Assembly (NCBI RefSeq): GCF_028583425.1
Contig: NC_072792.1
Location: 161,082,676 to 161,146,675, forward strand
Source of the DNA: Eublepharis macularius
Lineage: Eukaryota > Chordata > Lepidosauria > Squamata > Eublepharidae
Length of the DNA stretch: 64,000 nucleotides
Direction of reading: 5' to 3'
The notes beneath the pieces were generated by a model, which saw only the letters and a list, made by a program, of their open reading frames with translations, did not search any database and was not told where the DNA came from. Made by a program: the position numbers and the translations under genes. Positions 22,700-33,249 of the stretch are shown in pieces. The stretch's first letter is position 1, and each line of letters opens with the position of its first letter.

Positions 22700-23085
22700 A
22701 GAGTCTGGTTCCCCCCTCCCACTGCAGATCCATACTTTGTCCCCTATGCTGTTCCTGAGGATCTGTGGGTTCAGTGGGTAGCTGTGGGATGGAGAAGCAG
22801 AAAAGTCTCACCCTTTGAGGTCTGCCAATGGTTGTTAGATGATTGTTTATATGGAATCTCCAAGCTTCCTTCGCCAAGTTCCCCATAGTCCCACTAAAAG
22901 ATGCTCCTTAGAGTCTGATGTGGCCTTAAGTGCCAGCAGCATTGTTTTAATATTAAAGTATTGTGGGAGCAAGGCTTGCTGAAGGTTTTTTTGCCACCCA
23001 GCTGAACTTTGACTTTGGACACCCCCATTCAATATAAAGAAAAACAAGAAGCCTAGAGTTAACATTTGTCTTACTGGCCATTTCT
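22700..23085. repeat. unnamed interspersed repeat, uninterrupted copy
   Basis: Collinear similarity to 26280-26422 plus 27201-27475: shared 'atggaatctccaagcttcct', 'ttaaaagatgctccc'-like and 'attcaatatagagaaaaa'-like blocks in the same order. This copy lacks the LTR that splits the other. Family unknown. Confidence 0.65.
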
Positions 23086-24439
23086 TTGCTCTCCTAGAGT
23101 TCCAGAATCCTGGGATATATCCTTCCAGCTATCAATAGCGCCTTCCTTCAGTGACTTCCTCCAATGCAGAGGATCTTCCCGTGGTGTAAGATCCTCTTGC
23201 TTGGCTTATTTTGTGTACTTGCTAATTGGTCAGTGATGATCTGATATTTCCTCAAGGGAGCTCACATCTGGAAGATGTTTCTTCAACATCCCATTAAAGT
23301 TGGATTCTGCTATTAGCCAGACAACACAACTAGCAAGGGAGAAGCTGACATCAGAGTTTGGTCAATGTTTACAACGCAGAGATAATAGTTTTGAGAGCTG
23401 CAGTGGAAATGTAGGTCTTACAGCTAACTGGAAGAAGGAAACTTGCAGGACCCCCAGAGAATGATGCTTCACATATTAGCACCATCTGTCTAGTTACTAT
23501 TTGCTGCTCTTCTGTGCTCTTTGTCTATATTTGTAAATACACAGCTATCTCCCGATACGATATCTCCTCTCTGGCGATCTCGAGAGACATACTGAGGATA
23601 TTTTTGTACAGAAAAGTATTTTATGAATAAGCTATAACAATAATATCTCATGCAAACGGAAGTTAAACCTTGTGGGGCTGCCCGTGAACTTTCCACTACT
23701 CAAGAAAGAGGACATGTATAATAATTAGAGGAAGCATCTGCAAAGATTTGCTAAATCATCTTTGGAGTAATAATCACTATTAATTTTTTTTAAAATGGGC
23801 AGTACTTTAGCTGCCAGATGGTCTACATTCTCAGGATTTGCAGTCTCTTGGCAGTCTGTTTTATACATTAACTTGGTTTGCTCCTGGGAATAGTGACCTC
23901 AGGGACAAGAATGAAAACGTCAGGTCATTCTGTGCTGAAATATGAAAAGAGAGAGGCTGTAAGTACATTAACACTGGACGAAGCCGGCAAATGAGCTGTA
24001 ACAGGTTCTGTGACATCAGGCTTTGGGAAATGGCACCCCTTTATAGCACAAGAGTCCAAAAAGATGACTGAAAAGCATTAACACCCAGAAAACATTTAAA
24101 ATATTTCTCACTCCTGGCAGTTGGCCATTTAGTGGAGTTTTTGACAATTACCTTACAGATAGTGATAACATAAACTCAATCATATGTTGTATTCTCTGTT
24201 AGTTTATACACACTGTGCTGAGGGTTTTACTTCATGATACACTTTTTCCGATTTTCCTGGGTTGGATCTACTGATGTGGCCTGGGAGTTCCATGCTACCC
24301 AGGTATGCTTAGGACCAATTTGGATGTAGAGTGTATTGCATGAGAGGAAGGGCTAAGAGACACCTTCCCATTCTATGTTTCTCATCTGAAATGGCCCTGG
24401 GGAATGCTACTTGCCCCACTGAAGAAACATGTCACCCAC
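23086..24439. other. intergenic, nothing recognised
   Basis: No supported feature. Confidence 0.4.
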
Positions 24440-25280
24440 TGTAATGATTTTAAGTAAATGTGTGTATGTGTCTTTAAATGTTTGGTGTGGTATAGAGGAA
24501 GTGTGGGGGTGAAAGAGAGGGATGAGTGAGTGATATGACTGGTTGATGACTGAGAGTGTGGGCGGAGTGAATGCAGTTTTAGACTGAGAGTGGAGAAAAA
24601 AGATTCAGTCAGGGCAAGAGAGGCAAGCTGTGTGCAGCCTGAGAGCCAAGCTACAAGTGATGCCTGACACAGGTTGGACACTTGTCAGCTTCCCTCAGGT
24701 TTTGATGGGAAATGTAGGCATCCTGGTCTTGCAGCTGTAATGGAGAGCCAAGCTGTAAAACCAGGACGCCTACATTTCCCATCAAAACTTGAGGTAAGCT
24801 GACAAGTGTCCAACCTGTGTAAGATGTCACTTGTAGCTTGGTTCTGAGCTTCTGTGTGTTGTCTGAGAGAGATATAACATGTGTGGAAGCTTGGACTGTG
24901 TGTTTGTGAAAGAAAATTCAGTCAGGAGAAAGCAGGCAAACTGTGTGTTTGCCTGAGAAAAGGTCTTATTTGCAACTGAGAGAGAAATTAATATCAAAAG
25001 CAGGCAAACTGTGTGCGAAGCCTGAGAGAAGATCTGTGTGACTGGATTTAAGTAAAGTAACTTTAAGAATTTAGAACTACTCTTTTGAAACCATCAAGTT
25101 TTAGAAATAGTATGAAACCGATAACGCTTCTTATAAAAATAAAAGTGTATTTTGTTTTTTTTAATCCCAGTGTTATTCCTATATCCCACTCCTATCCTCA
25201 GGGCCACATAGTACCACAAAAAGCCTGACCCTTTGGCACGTTACTAAAAGAAGAAATTTAAGTTATTCTGAAATTTAATT
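24440..25280 (+). mobile_element. possible LTR-retrotransposon LTR and leader remnant
   Basis: Starts TGTAATG and has an AATAAA near 25139. It is followed about 130 bases later by 'cctggtggcagcaatc', which resembles the TGGTGGCAGC junction seen downstream of some Gypsy-type LTRs. There is no second LTR and no TSD. GCAAACTGTGTG-type words recur inside. Weak call. Confidence 0.3.
24642..24845. mobile_element. palindromic MITE, AGAGCCAAGCTACAAGTGA termini
   Basis: Arms AGAGCCAAGCTACAAGTGA and TCACTTGTAGCTTGGTTCT flank nested pairs such as 'gttggacacttgtcagct' with 'agctgacaagtgtccaac'. The AGAGCCAAGCT start recurs at the centre. About 6 differences from the copy at 36139 over 204 bp. CTGAG flanks both ends. 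Confidence 0.85.
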
Positions 25281-25750
25281 CCTGGTGGCAGCAATCTACC
25301 AAAAAGGGGGCAAGAATAAAAGGCTTAAAGACTAAATCTACCTAAGAGAAAGAAAGGGTCGTAACACCCACCATTAAACATTAAATTTAACAGCAAGGCA
25401 AATATTGTCTCCCCAGAACATTTCAGATCAGGAAATTGATACATGGGTAGGGGGCTGCATCCCTTCTCTTCGTGGTGTCAATTTGATTCAAAGCTACATG
25501 CCTGAGAAGCATAGAGCTCCCAGGCGGTATCTCTCAACACAACACGGGGATTTATCCAGGAAAACTGTATCTGGTACTTAGGCCCTTGTATGACTCTGCT
25601 TCTGCCATAAATGTATGCTGGGTTTTTCCACAGCCACATTTCGTATGCACTGAAATAGTGTGTATATAATGAGGAAACCCTTTAGCTACTTTGTGATTGT
25701 GAGTGACAACTACATGGCTACAATTAATAGTCTGTGTGACTACAGTTGAG
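25281..25750. other. intergenic, nothing recognised
   Basis: No supported feature. Confidence 0.35.
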
Positions 25751-25910
25751 GAGGAAACTCAATCCTATGCATGTTTACTCAGCCAGAAGTAAGCCCTATT
25801 GAATTCAGTGGGATTTCATGCTTAGTAAGAATGTTTAGCACTGCAGCCTTACAACATGATGCAAGTATGTTCATTTAGAAGTAAATGCCACTAAATTCAC
25901 TGGGGCTTAC
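25751..25910. repeat. CAATCCTA short palindromic repeat, two units
   Basis: 'caatcctatgcatgttt' ... 'gaattcagtgggatttca' ... then a second unit 'gaagtaaatgccactaaatt'. This is a variant of the palindromic repeat at 33155 and 56382 (CAATCCTA..AAGYCC..TTGAA..CAATGG). Confidence 0.55.
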
Positions 25911-26279
25911 ATCTTGATTCAGATTACAATTGAAGGAAGGAAGAAAAGAAAAAAGAAGGAAAGAAGTTAGGCATAGATGTGAGGAGTGTATGAAATGTTT
26001 TTAAGTAGTCTTTAATTGTCACTAATTTGATTTGGATTTGGAAGGGTCTTGCTTTTAAAGTTTTTTCCTCCTCTATGTATTTTTGGCACAGTCATTTAAT
26101 ATGTATCATTAATTACTTTTTTCTAAAAATGTGTTTATTATCTCAAGGGTTTAAGCTTATTTGTCAAGTGTATAGTGTTTATATAATGAAATGAAACAAA
26201 CAAACAAACAATGGAATGTATCCAACAACATAGTTTCCTACAATCGGTTGATATTTCCATTTGAAGGACAACAATTGCC
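25911..26279. other. intergenic; purine tract and (AAAC)n
   Basis: A GAAGGAAGGAAGAAAAG-type tract lies near 25933-25965 and a short (AAAC)n run near 26193-26210. Nothing else is recognised. Confidence 0.4.
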
Positions 26280-27475
26280 ACTGATTCCTCTTCCCATTGC
26301 AGACCCTACCTTTGTACCCTCTGCCACTTGACCCTCAGGAATAAAATTTCAGGGGTTTCAGTGGCTAGCAGCCAGTAGGGGATGCTGGAAAGTCCCACTT
26401 TGTGTATCTGGCAGATGGTTGGTATGACGTTCCCTTGTCCTTACACGACAAAAATGGCAGTAGAGGCATTTTTAAAATTCCCAAAATAACTAACAAGTTT
26501 ATTTCCTTTAGAGGGAAAGGTCAGGGGTTGAACATTTCTGAGGTAATTCAACATCTGAGCTAAAATCAGAACATGCACAGACTTCGGTTCTTATGCTCTT
26601 CACAGATACTTAAAGGCTTATGTTTTGAGGCTTTGGTTCCCTTGTTTTTCCCCAAGCCACTCTAGTATACTTTCTTTTAGTATTCTCTTTCTCTTCTGGA
26701 GTTGGGAATGCTGGTCCCCACTTTCTAGAACCCCAATTCTCTTCACTCACCAGTGCTTTCCTTCATTCAACTGAATCTGAAGGTCTCCACAGGCAGCTTC
26801 CAACTACACCTGACCAGGCATCTCTACACTCTCCAGAGCTACCTCCCTGTTTGACTGGGATGGGAAAATCTCCTTTCCTTAGATCTACCCCTTTCTTTGG
26901 CCCATTTGGGAGTCTGCAGCTAATTCCCAAACTTCCTTGCTAACTTTCCCCAGTTCTCCTGCCAGTGTCAAAACTGCTCTCTGTTAGGAGGACTTCGTCT
27001 CCCAACGCTTCACACTTGATCTCTCTCTGCTAAGACTGAAAAAACCCTCCTCTTTCCAGTTCATACTACTCAATCAAATCCCTTGGAGTAGCCTGCCACT
27101 CAAAGCTCTCTGATTCTGTGTGGGATTAACCATTAACAGTCCTGCAGCTGCACATTTTTAAAAGCACTTCCAGGCTTTTAAAAATATGCAGCCCTTCACA
27201 GTTGGCAACACACCTTTGGTGTTAAATGATTACATGGAATTTCCAAGCTTCCTTTGCCAAATTCCTCATAGCCCCATTAAAAGATGCTCCCCTGAGTCAG
27301 ATGTGACCTCAGGTACTAGAGGCATTGGTCTAATGGTGAAGTATTTGACCAGTGATGGGAGCAGGGCCAACCCAAGGCTCTTTGGCACCCTAGGTAACCA
27401 CGATTTTAGCGCACCCTCATTCAATATAGAGAAAAAAGAGTCTAGAATGAATGTTTACTTACTAGGCATTTAAAA
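26280..27475. repeat. unnamed interspersed repeat interrupted by an LTR
   Basis: The halves 26280-26422 and 27201-27475 align collinearly to 22700-23085. The 778-bp insertion between them is absent from that copy, which serves as an empty-site paralogue. Confidence 0.65.
26423..27200 (-). mobile_element. solo LTR, second family, 5-bp TSD
   Basis: Borders are fixed by the empty paralogue and by GTTGG on both sides (26418-26422 and 27201-27205). On the minus strand it runs TGTGAAGGG ... ACGTCATA, so it starts TG but ends TA, and has AATAAA about 76 bases before its 3' end, as expected for an LTR. No internal sequence. Confidence 0.65.
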
Positions 27476-27487
27476 TGAACATTGTAA

Positions 27488-30400
27488 AAATAGAAAAGAG
27501 TCTAGTAGCACCTTTAAGACTAACCAACTTTACTGTAGCATAAGCTTTTGAGAATCACAGTTCTCTTCGTCAGATGCATGGAGGGTAAGAAGAAACTGGT
27601 CAGATATATAGGTGGAGAGGGGAGGGGAAAGTAGATGCAATCAGTAGCTTCTGATAATGGGATCAGTATGCATCTGATAATGAGATAACCAGTCATAATC
27701 CCTATTCATTCCAAGCCTGACTGAGTCAAATTTACATATGAATTCCAATTCAGCAGCTTCCCGTTGGATTCTGTTTTTGAAAGGTTTCTGTTGAACTACA
27801 GTGACCTTTAAGTCCTTGATGGAATGTCCTGATAGATGGAAGTGTTCTCCCACTGGCTTCTGGATGTTGCCATTTTTAATGTCAGATTTGTGTCCATTTA
27901 TTCTTTTGTACAGAGGTTGGCTGGTTTGTCCAATGTACAGAGCAGATGGACATTGTTGGCACATGAGGGCATATATCAGATTGGAGGATGAGCAGCTGTA
28001 AGAGCCAGAGATAGTGTAGTTGATGCCATTGGGTCCTGTAATTGTATTTCCTGGGTAGATATGAGGGCAGAGCTGGCATCTGGGTCTGTTGCAGGGTCTG
28101 GTCCCTGTGCTGGTGAGTCTGCTAGCCAATTCATGGTTGTAGGTGAGAAGTTGTTTAAGGTTGGGGGGCTGTCTGTAGGCAAGGAGAGGTCTTCCACCCA
28201 GGGCTTGTGAGAGTGTGGCATCATTTTCCAGGATGGGTTGTAGGTCACTGATGATACGTTGGATGGGTTTTAGCTGGGAACTGTAGGTGACAACCAGTGG
28301 TGTTCTGTTGTTAGTTCCTTTAGGTTTGTCCTGGAGCAGGCTGTTTCTGGGTACTAGTCTGGCCCTGTCGATTTTTTTCCTCACTTCGTTAGGTGGGTAC
28401 TGTAGCCCCCCAAATGGTTGTTATAAATCTCTTAAGTGGGAGTCCTGATCAAGAGCATTGGAGTAGATACAATTGTAATGTAAGGCTTGGCTGTAGACAT
28501 TCAACCGAATGGTATGTTTAGGGTGGTAGCTGGAGACATGTAGATATGAGTATCCGTCGGTTGGTTTCCGGTATAAGATGGTATTTATCCGTCCATTATG
28601 TAGTTGTACAGTGATGTCCAGGAAGTGTACCTGTTGTGTAGAGTGGTCCAGGCTCAGGTTGATAGTAGAGTGAAAGTTGTTGAAGTCCTGATGAAATCTC
28701 TCAAGGGCTTCCTTCCCATGGGTCCAAATGATGAAGATGTCATCCAAGAATTTTAAGTACAGGAGTGGTTTCAGTGGATGGGAGCTGAGGAAGCATTACT
28801 CCAAGTCCGCCATGAATATGTTAGCATATTGTGGTGCCATGTGTGTGCTCATGGCTGTACCATTAACCTGTAGATATAACCTGTCACCAAATCTGAAGTA
28901 ATTGTGAGTGAGTACGAAGTGGCAAAGTTCAGTGGCGAGGTGTGCTGTGGTTTTGTCCAGAATAATATTCCTGATGGCTTGTAGTCCGTCTGCATGTGGG
29001 ATATTGGTGTATAAAGCCTCCACATCCATGGTTGCTAGGATGGTGTCATTTGGTAGGTTGTCAATAGACTGTATTTTCCTGAGAAAGTCAGTGGTGTCCC
29101 GTAAATAGCTGGGTGTGCTAGTGGCATAGGACCTGAGGATGGAGTCCATATATCCTGAGACTCCTACTGTGATAGTGCCAATTCCTGAAACAATGGGGCA
29201 TCCTGGGTTACCTGGTTTGTGGATTTGGGGTAATAGGTAGAATGTTCCTGGTTGTGGTTCCTGGGGTGTGTCCATATGGATGCGTTCTTGTATGTCCATG
29301 GGGAGTGTCTTTAACATTTTATTCTCTTTTGTATTGCTCCGTAGGGTCAGAAGGTAGTGTTTTATAGAATGTTGTGTTGGAGAGTTGTCTCTCCGCTTCC
29401 TGTATGTAGTTATGCTTGTCCATGATGACAACTGCACTGCCTTTGTCAGCTTCCTTGATTACGATGCCAGAATTATTTTGGAGGCTGTTTATGGCATCTC
29501 TTTCTGCACAGCTGAGGTTCTGCTTTAGGTGTTGTTGCTTATCAATTATCTCAGCCTGTGTACGTCGACGGAAGCATTCAGTGCAAAAGTCCAGTGAGGA
29601 GTTGCAGACCTCAGGGTGTGTCCATGTGGAATTCTTTTTTCTGGAACTTTGTAACTATGATTGTGCATTGCTGGGTTGGGAGGGTGATTGCTGCTGTGAT
29701 GGTGTCTGTTCAGTGCTTTGTTCATCGTTTTGTTCAGCAGAGTGGTTGAAAAATTCCTTCAGTCTTAAGCATTTAAAACAGGCCTCGAGGTCTCCACAGA
29801 GTTGTATGGTTTGTGTGGGTCTGGCTGGGAAAAAAGATCACGTGAGAGGACAAATTGCTCTGCTTGGCTCAATTTGTGGCTGAAGAGGTTGATAATGTTG
29901 CTAGGTGGATCCAAAGTGCTCTTGTTCCCTGTTGCATGCAGGAGTTTTGAGAATTTCTTCTCCTTCTTGTTCTGTAATTCAGTAAATAGAGTGCAATAAA
30001 TAGTTTCTCTGGTTTTGGTAAACATCTGCTAGTTCCTGGTCTGTGCAGAGGGATTGTTTTTCATGGAAGAGTCTAGTTCAGAGATCTCTTGCTTGATCCA
30101 TTGTTGCTTGCAGTACATCAGTCTGATGAGGTGAATTAAGAGTTTCCTGGATAAGGTGTTGCATAGTCTCTCACTGTAGTCTGTGCAGTAAGTGGATTTA
30201 AGTGGGTTTTTCACACACAGTCCCTTGGGTAGAATGTCCAGGTTTTTGCATTTAGAAAGGAAGATGATATTTCTTTGTATTTGTGCCAGCTTCTTCATGA
30301 GGTTGATGGATTTCCTCTCCATTCAGCTGAATGCTGTGCTTTCCATGGTCATAGATCCAGAGGAATTAGCTGTGTTAGTCTGTAGTAGCAAAATAGAAAA

Positions 30401-30510
30401 GAATCCAGTAGCACCTTTAAGACTAACCAACTTTACTGTAGCATAAGCTTTCAAGAATCATGTGGAGAGGGGAGGGGGGAGTAGATGTGATCAGTGGCTT
30501 CTGATAATGG
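27488..30510 (-). mobile_element. Penelope-like element, near full length
   Basis: Terminal repeats in the same orientation bound the body. One is at 27488-27650 and one at about 30354-30510, both with GTTAGTCTTAAAGGTGCTAC on the minus strand. The body encodes a Penelope-type reverse transcriptase followed by a GIY-YIG endonuclease. Direct pseudo-LTRs, this protein order and the repeat sequence together define the group. The upstream repeat is followed at once by oppositely oriented Penelope sequence (30511-31884). Confidence 0.93.
27641..30322 (-). pseudogene. Penelope-like RT/GIY-YIG polyprotein, broken
   Basis: Minus strand, reading downward. The N-terminal region (30322 to about 29340) is spread over three frames and carries stops. 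It includes EACFKC and the Penelope-type block ending near DKGSAVVIMDKHNY. From about 29330 to 27641 one frame holds the rest, broken only by two in-frame stops (28796-28798 and 28421-28423). The RT motifs are FYLLPQIHK, DVEALYTNIPH, GTAMSTHMAPQYAN and the catalytic-type LDDIFII. Then come a CNRPRCQLC zinc-binding-like motif and a GIY-YIG core (LIYALM..LYIGQT, nt about 27980-27870) ending in EAAELEFI. The frame cannot make an intact enzyme, but the GIY-YIG third looks well preserved. Confidence 0.93.
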
Positions 30511-31884
30511 GATTAGTTACTTGGACAAACCAGCCAAGTTCTGCGCAAAAGAATAAATGAACTCAAATCTGACATTAAAAATGGCAACATCCAGAAACCA
30601 GTGGGAGAACACTTCAATCTATCAGGACATTCCATCAAGAACTTAAAGGTCACTGTAGTTCAACAGAAACCTTTCAAAAACAGAATCCAACGGGAAGCTG
30701 CTGAATTGGAATTCATATGTAAATTTAGAGGAGTTAGCCGTGTTAGTCTGTAGTAGCAAAATCAAAAAGAGTCCAGTAGCACCTTTAAGACTAACCAATT
30801 TTATTGTAGCATAAGCTTTCGAGAATCAAGTTCTCTTCATCAGATGCCTGATCAAAACTGGGCAGATACAGAAGAGGAGGGGAGAAGAGAGAGAGAATAA
30901 AAGAATAAAAGAATAAAAGAATAAAAGAATAAATGGACACAAATCTGACATTAGAAATGGAAACGTCCAAAAACCAGTGGGAGAACACTTCAATCTACCA
31001 GGACATTCCACCAAAGACTTAAAGGTCGCTGTGGTTCAACAGAAGCCTTTCAAAAACAAAATCCAACGGGAGGCTGCTGAATTGGAATTCATATGCAAAT
31101 TTGACTCTGTCAAGCTGGGACTGAATAGAGACTATGAATGGTTATCACATTATCACAGGTAACAGATTCTCTTTACAGAGGCGTGATCTGGGGGAGCCCA
31201 GTGATGCCTGGTGTGGGCTTTCGGGGACTACAGTTCTCTTTGTCAGATGCAGCTGACAGGGAGAGCTGTGGTTATCGAAGGCTTATACTACATAGGAATT
31301 GGATACCTTCACTGCTACAAACTAATACGGCAAACTGACTGCACACCAAAAGGAGATGTTTACATTTCCAAGCAAAGGAATGTTTTGATTGCCTCCACGC
31401 TAATTGCATTCTGTCTCTTTGTGATATATGTTCTTTCCTCTCTCTCTCTCTTCTCCCCTCCTCTTCTGTATCTGCCCAGTTTTGATCAGGCATCTGATGA
31501 AGAGAACTTGATTCTCGAAAGCTTATGCTACAATAAAATTGGTTAGTCTTAAAGGTGCTACTGGACTCTTTTTGATATGTAAATTTGACTCAGTTAGGCT
31601 TGGATTGAATAGAGACTATGAATGGTTATCTCATTATCAGAAGTAACTGATTTCATTATCAGAAGCAAACTGTTCCCATTATCAGAAGCTATTGATTGCA
31701 TCTACTCCCCTCTCCCCTTTCCACCTATATATCTGACCAGTTTCTTCTTACCCTCCATGCATCTGATGAAGAGAACTGTGATTCTCGAAAGCTTGTGCTA
31801 CAGTAAAGTTGGTTAGTCTTAAAGGTGCTACTGGACTCTTTTCTATTTTGCTACTACAGACTAACATGGCTAACTCCTCTGGAT
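30511..31884 (+). mobile_element. Penelope-like element 3' part, interrupted by another
   Basis: Plus-strand GIY-YIG-region coding sequence (QTSQ.., KSDIKNGNIQKPVGEHF, IQREAAELEFI) runs 30513-30726. It is broken by the insertion 30727-31575, resumes at 31576 with the downstream coding end, and finishes with a terminal repeat ending in 'taactcctctggat' at 31884. It is convergent with the element at 27488-30510. Confidence 0.88.
30727..31575. mobile_element. nested Penelope-like insertion with inverted ends
   Basis: TATGTAAATTT flanks both sides (30716-30726 and 31576-31586), an 11-bp TSD. The insertion starts with a minus-oriented terminal repeat (30727 to about 30898), then an (AGAATAAA)n stretch, then plus-strand GIY-YIG-end coding sequence (30925-31165). 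An unplaced segment follows, then a plus-oriented terminal repeat (31440-31575). The two terminal repeats are inverted copies of each other. Confidence 0.88.
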
Positions 31885-32885
31885 GGTAAAAATAAAAATA
31901 GATAAAGCTTTTCAAATACCTCCATGTTCCATTATGGTAGTTACACAAGACAAGAGATGACAGATATGGAGATTCTAGAAGTCAGTTAACTTTAAGCTTC
32001 TTCTCTTCCAGTAAAGGAAGCACTTCTCAAAAAACTGGTGTCCTGGGTGATTGTCTAGGTTTACCTATTAGGGAGGCTGGCCCTGGGTGGAAGGAAGGAA
32101 AGTAGGAAAGGAATGTATTGATTTAGGAAGCTGTGAAATTAGGAATGTTGCAATTTTCAGGAAAAAGTCCAAGGTGCAAGAACACAAGGAAAGGAAAATA
32201 CATTGCTTTCAGTCCCTCTGAAAAAGCAACTACATAAGGATATGCGCTTTCAAACAGAAGCAATTGTGGTCCCTCTTCTGGAGCAACTGAAGAAAAAATA
32301 AGGAAAGTTGTGCAAACAAAGCAGGCTGCACCCTAAGCTTCATGTTTACTCAAGCAAAAGCTAATCAATGCAAAACATTTGGTTTTCTCCAGCTCTCATT
32401 TAGCCTCCTGCTTTGGGCAGGAAAATCCAAAAACAGCAATAGGAGAATCCTGTGGAAGAACAAAACCTTAGCTTCATGCAGCAGCAATTCTTTTCTCTGT
32501 GTGCATGCTGTCTTCAGTTCTTTGAAACAGAGCCATAGAAAACGCTCAGGCTGAATAGAAGTATCTCAGAGGTACATGTTTAAATCCTTGGCTATAGGAA
32601 ATTTCATTAGGAACAAGAGTTTTCATTTAATTTCTCTTCTTTGACTACCACTCATCTGCTATGGTGGGCTGGTCTTCATGAGATTAGGCTGAGATTAGGC
32701 TGAGAGAGGGCAACTTCATCAAGACCTTTGTAGGCCTCTGAAGAGTGATGCTTTCCACAGGTGCCAAGTTTAGTCTATCATGGTGCCAAAATTCAGCATT
32801 TGGGGTTAGTTTACCATCCCAAAGCGGTAAAAGTAGGCCTGCAATATTTAACAAATTTAATTTGTCAATCAATCAACTAAAGCAG
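31885..32885. other. intergenic, nothing recognised
   Basis: No supported feature. Confidence 0.4.
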
Positions 32886-33232
32886 CAATCCTAAATACAC
32901 TTTCCGGGGATTAAGTCCCATGGAATAAAACAGGACTTACTTTTAAGTAGACCTGCTATGGTTTATTCCCTAACACTTAAAATCAGTGGTAGCTTATCAT
33001 GAGTACTCCAATTGTGTTTGGTTAAGCCAATTTTATTGTGGGGCTCCAAGCGAAGGGCTTACTTGCTTACTTTTTAAAAAGCTATTTTAGTTATGTTGAG
33101 ATTTAGTTCTGCCATAGAGTTTTTTTAAAAAAAAGAAATAATATAGATCCTAAGAAGAGTTACTCAGGTCTAAGTCCATTGAAATCAATGGTCTTAGACT
33201 GGAGTAACTCTGCTTAGGATTGCACTGTTACA
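32886..33232. repeat. two CAATCCTAAGCAGA-type short palindromic repeats
   Basis: The second unit (33155-33232) reads GTTACTC..GTCTAAGTCCATTGAAATCAATGG..AGACTGGAGTAACTCTGC..GGATTGCACTG, an almost perfect palindrome centred on TTGAAATCAA. The first (32886-32965) is a diverged unit with the same order. Such units recur through the window. Confidence 0.7.
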
Positions 33233-33249
33233 TACATACATGTGTGTGT

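Noticed and set aside
24440-25280. Intact Gypsy-type retrotransposon
   Set aside because: Only a possible LTR edge and a TGGTGGCAGC-like junction; no second LTR, no gag or pol frame.
29416-29883. Plus-strand 155-codon open frame
   Set aside because: Antisense of the Penelope-like coding region on the minus strand.
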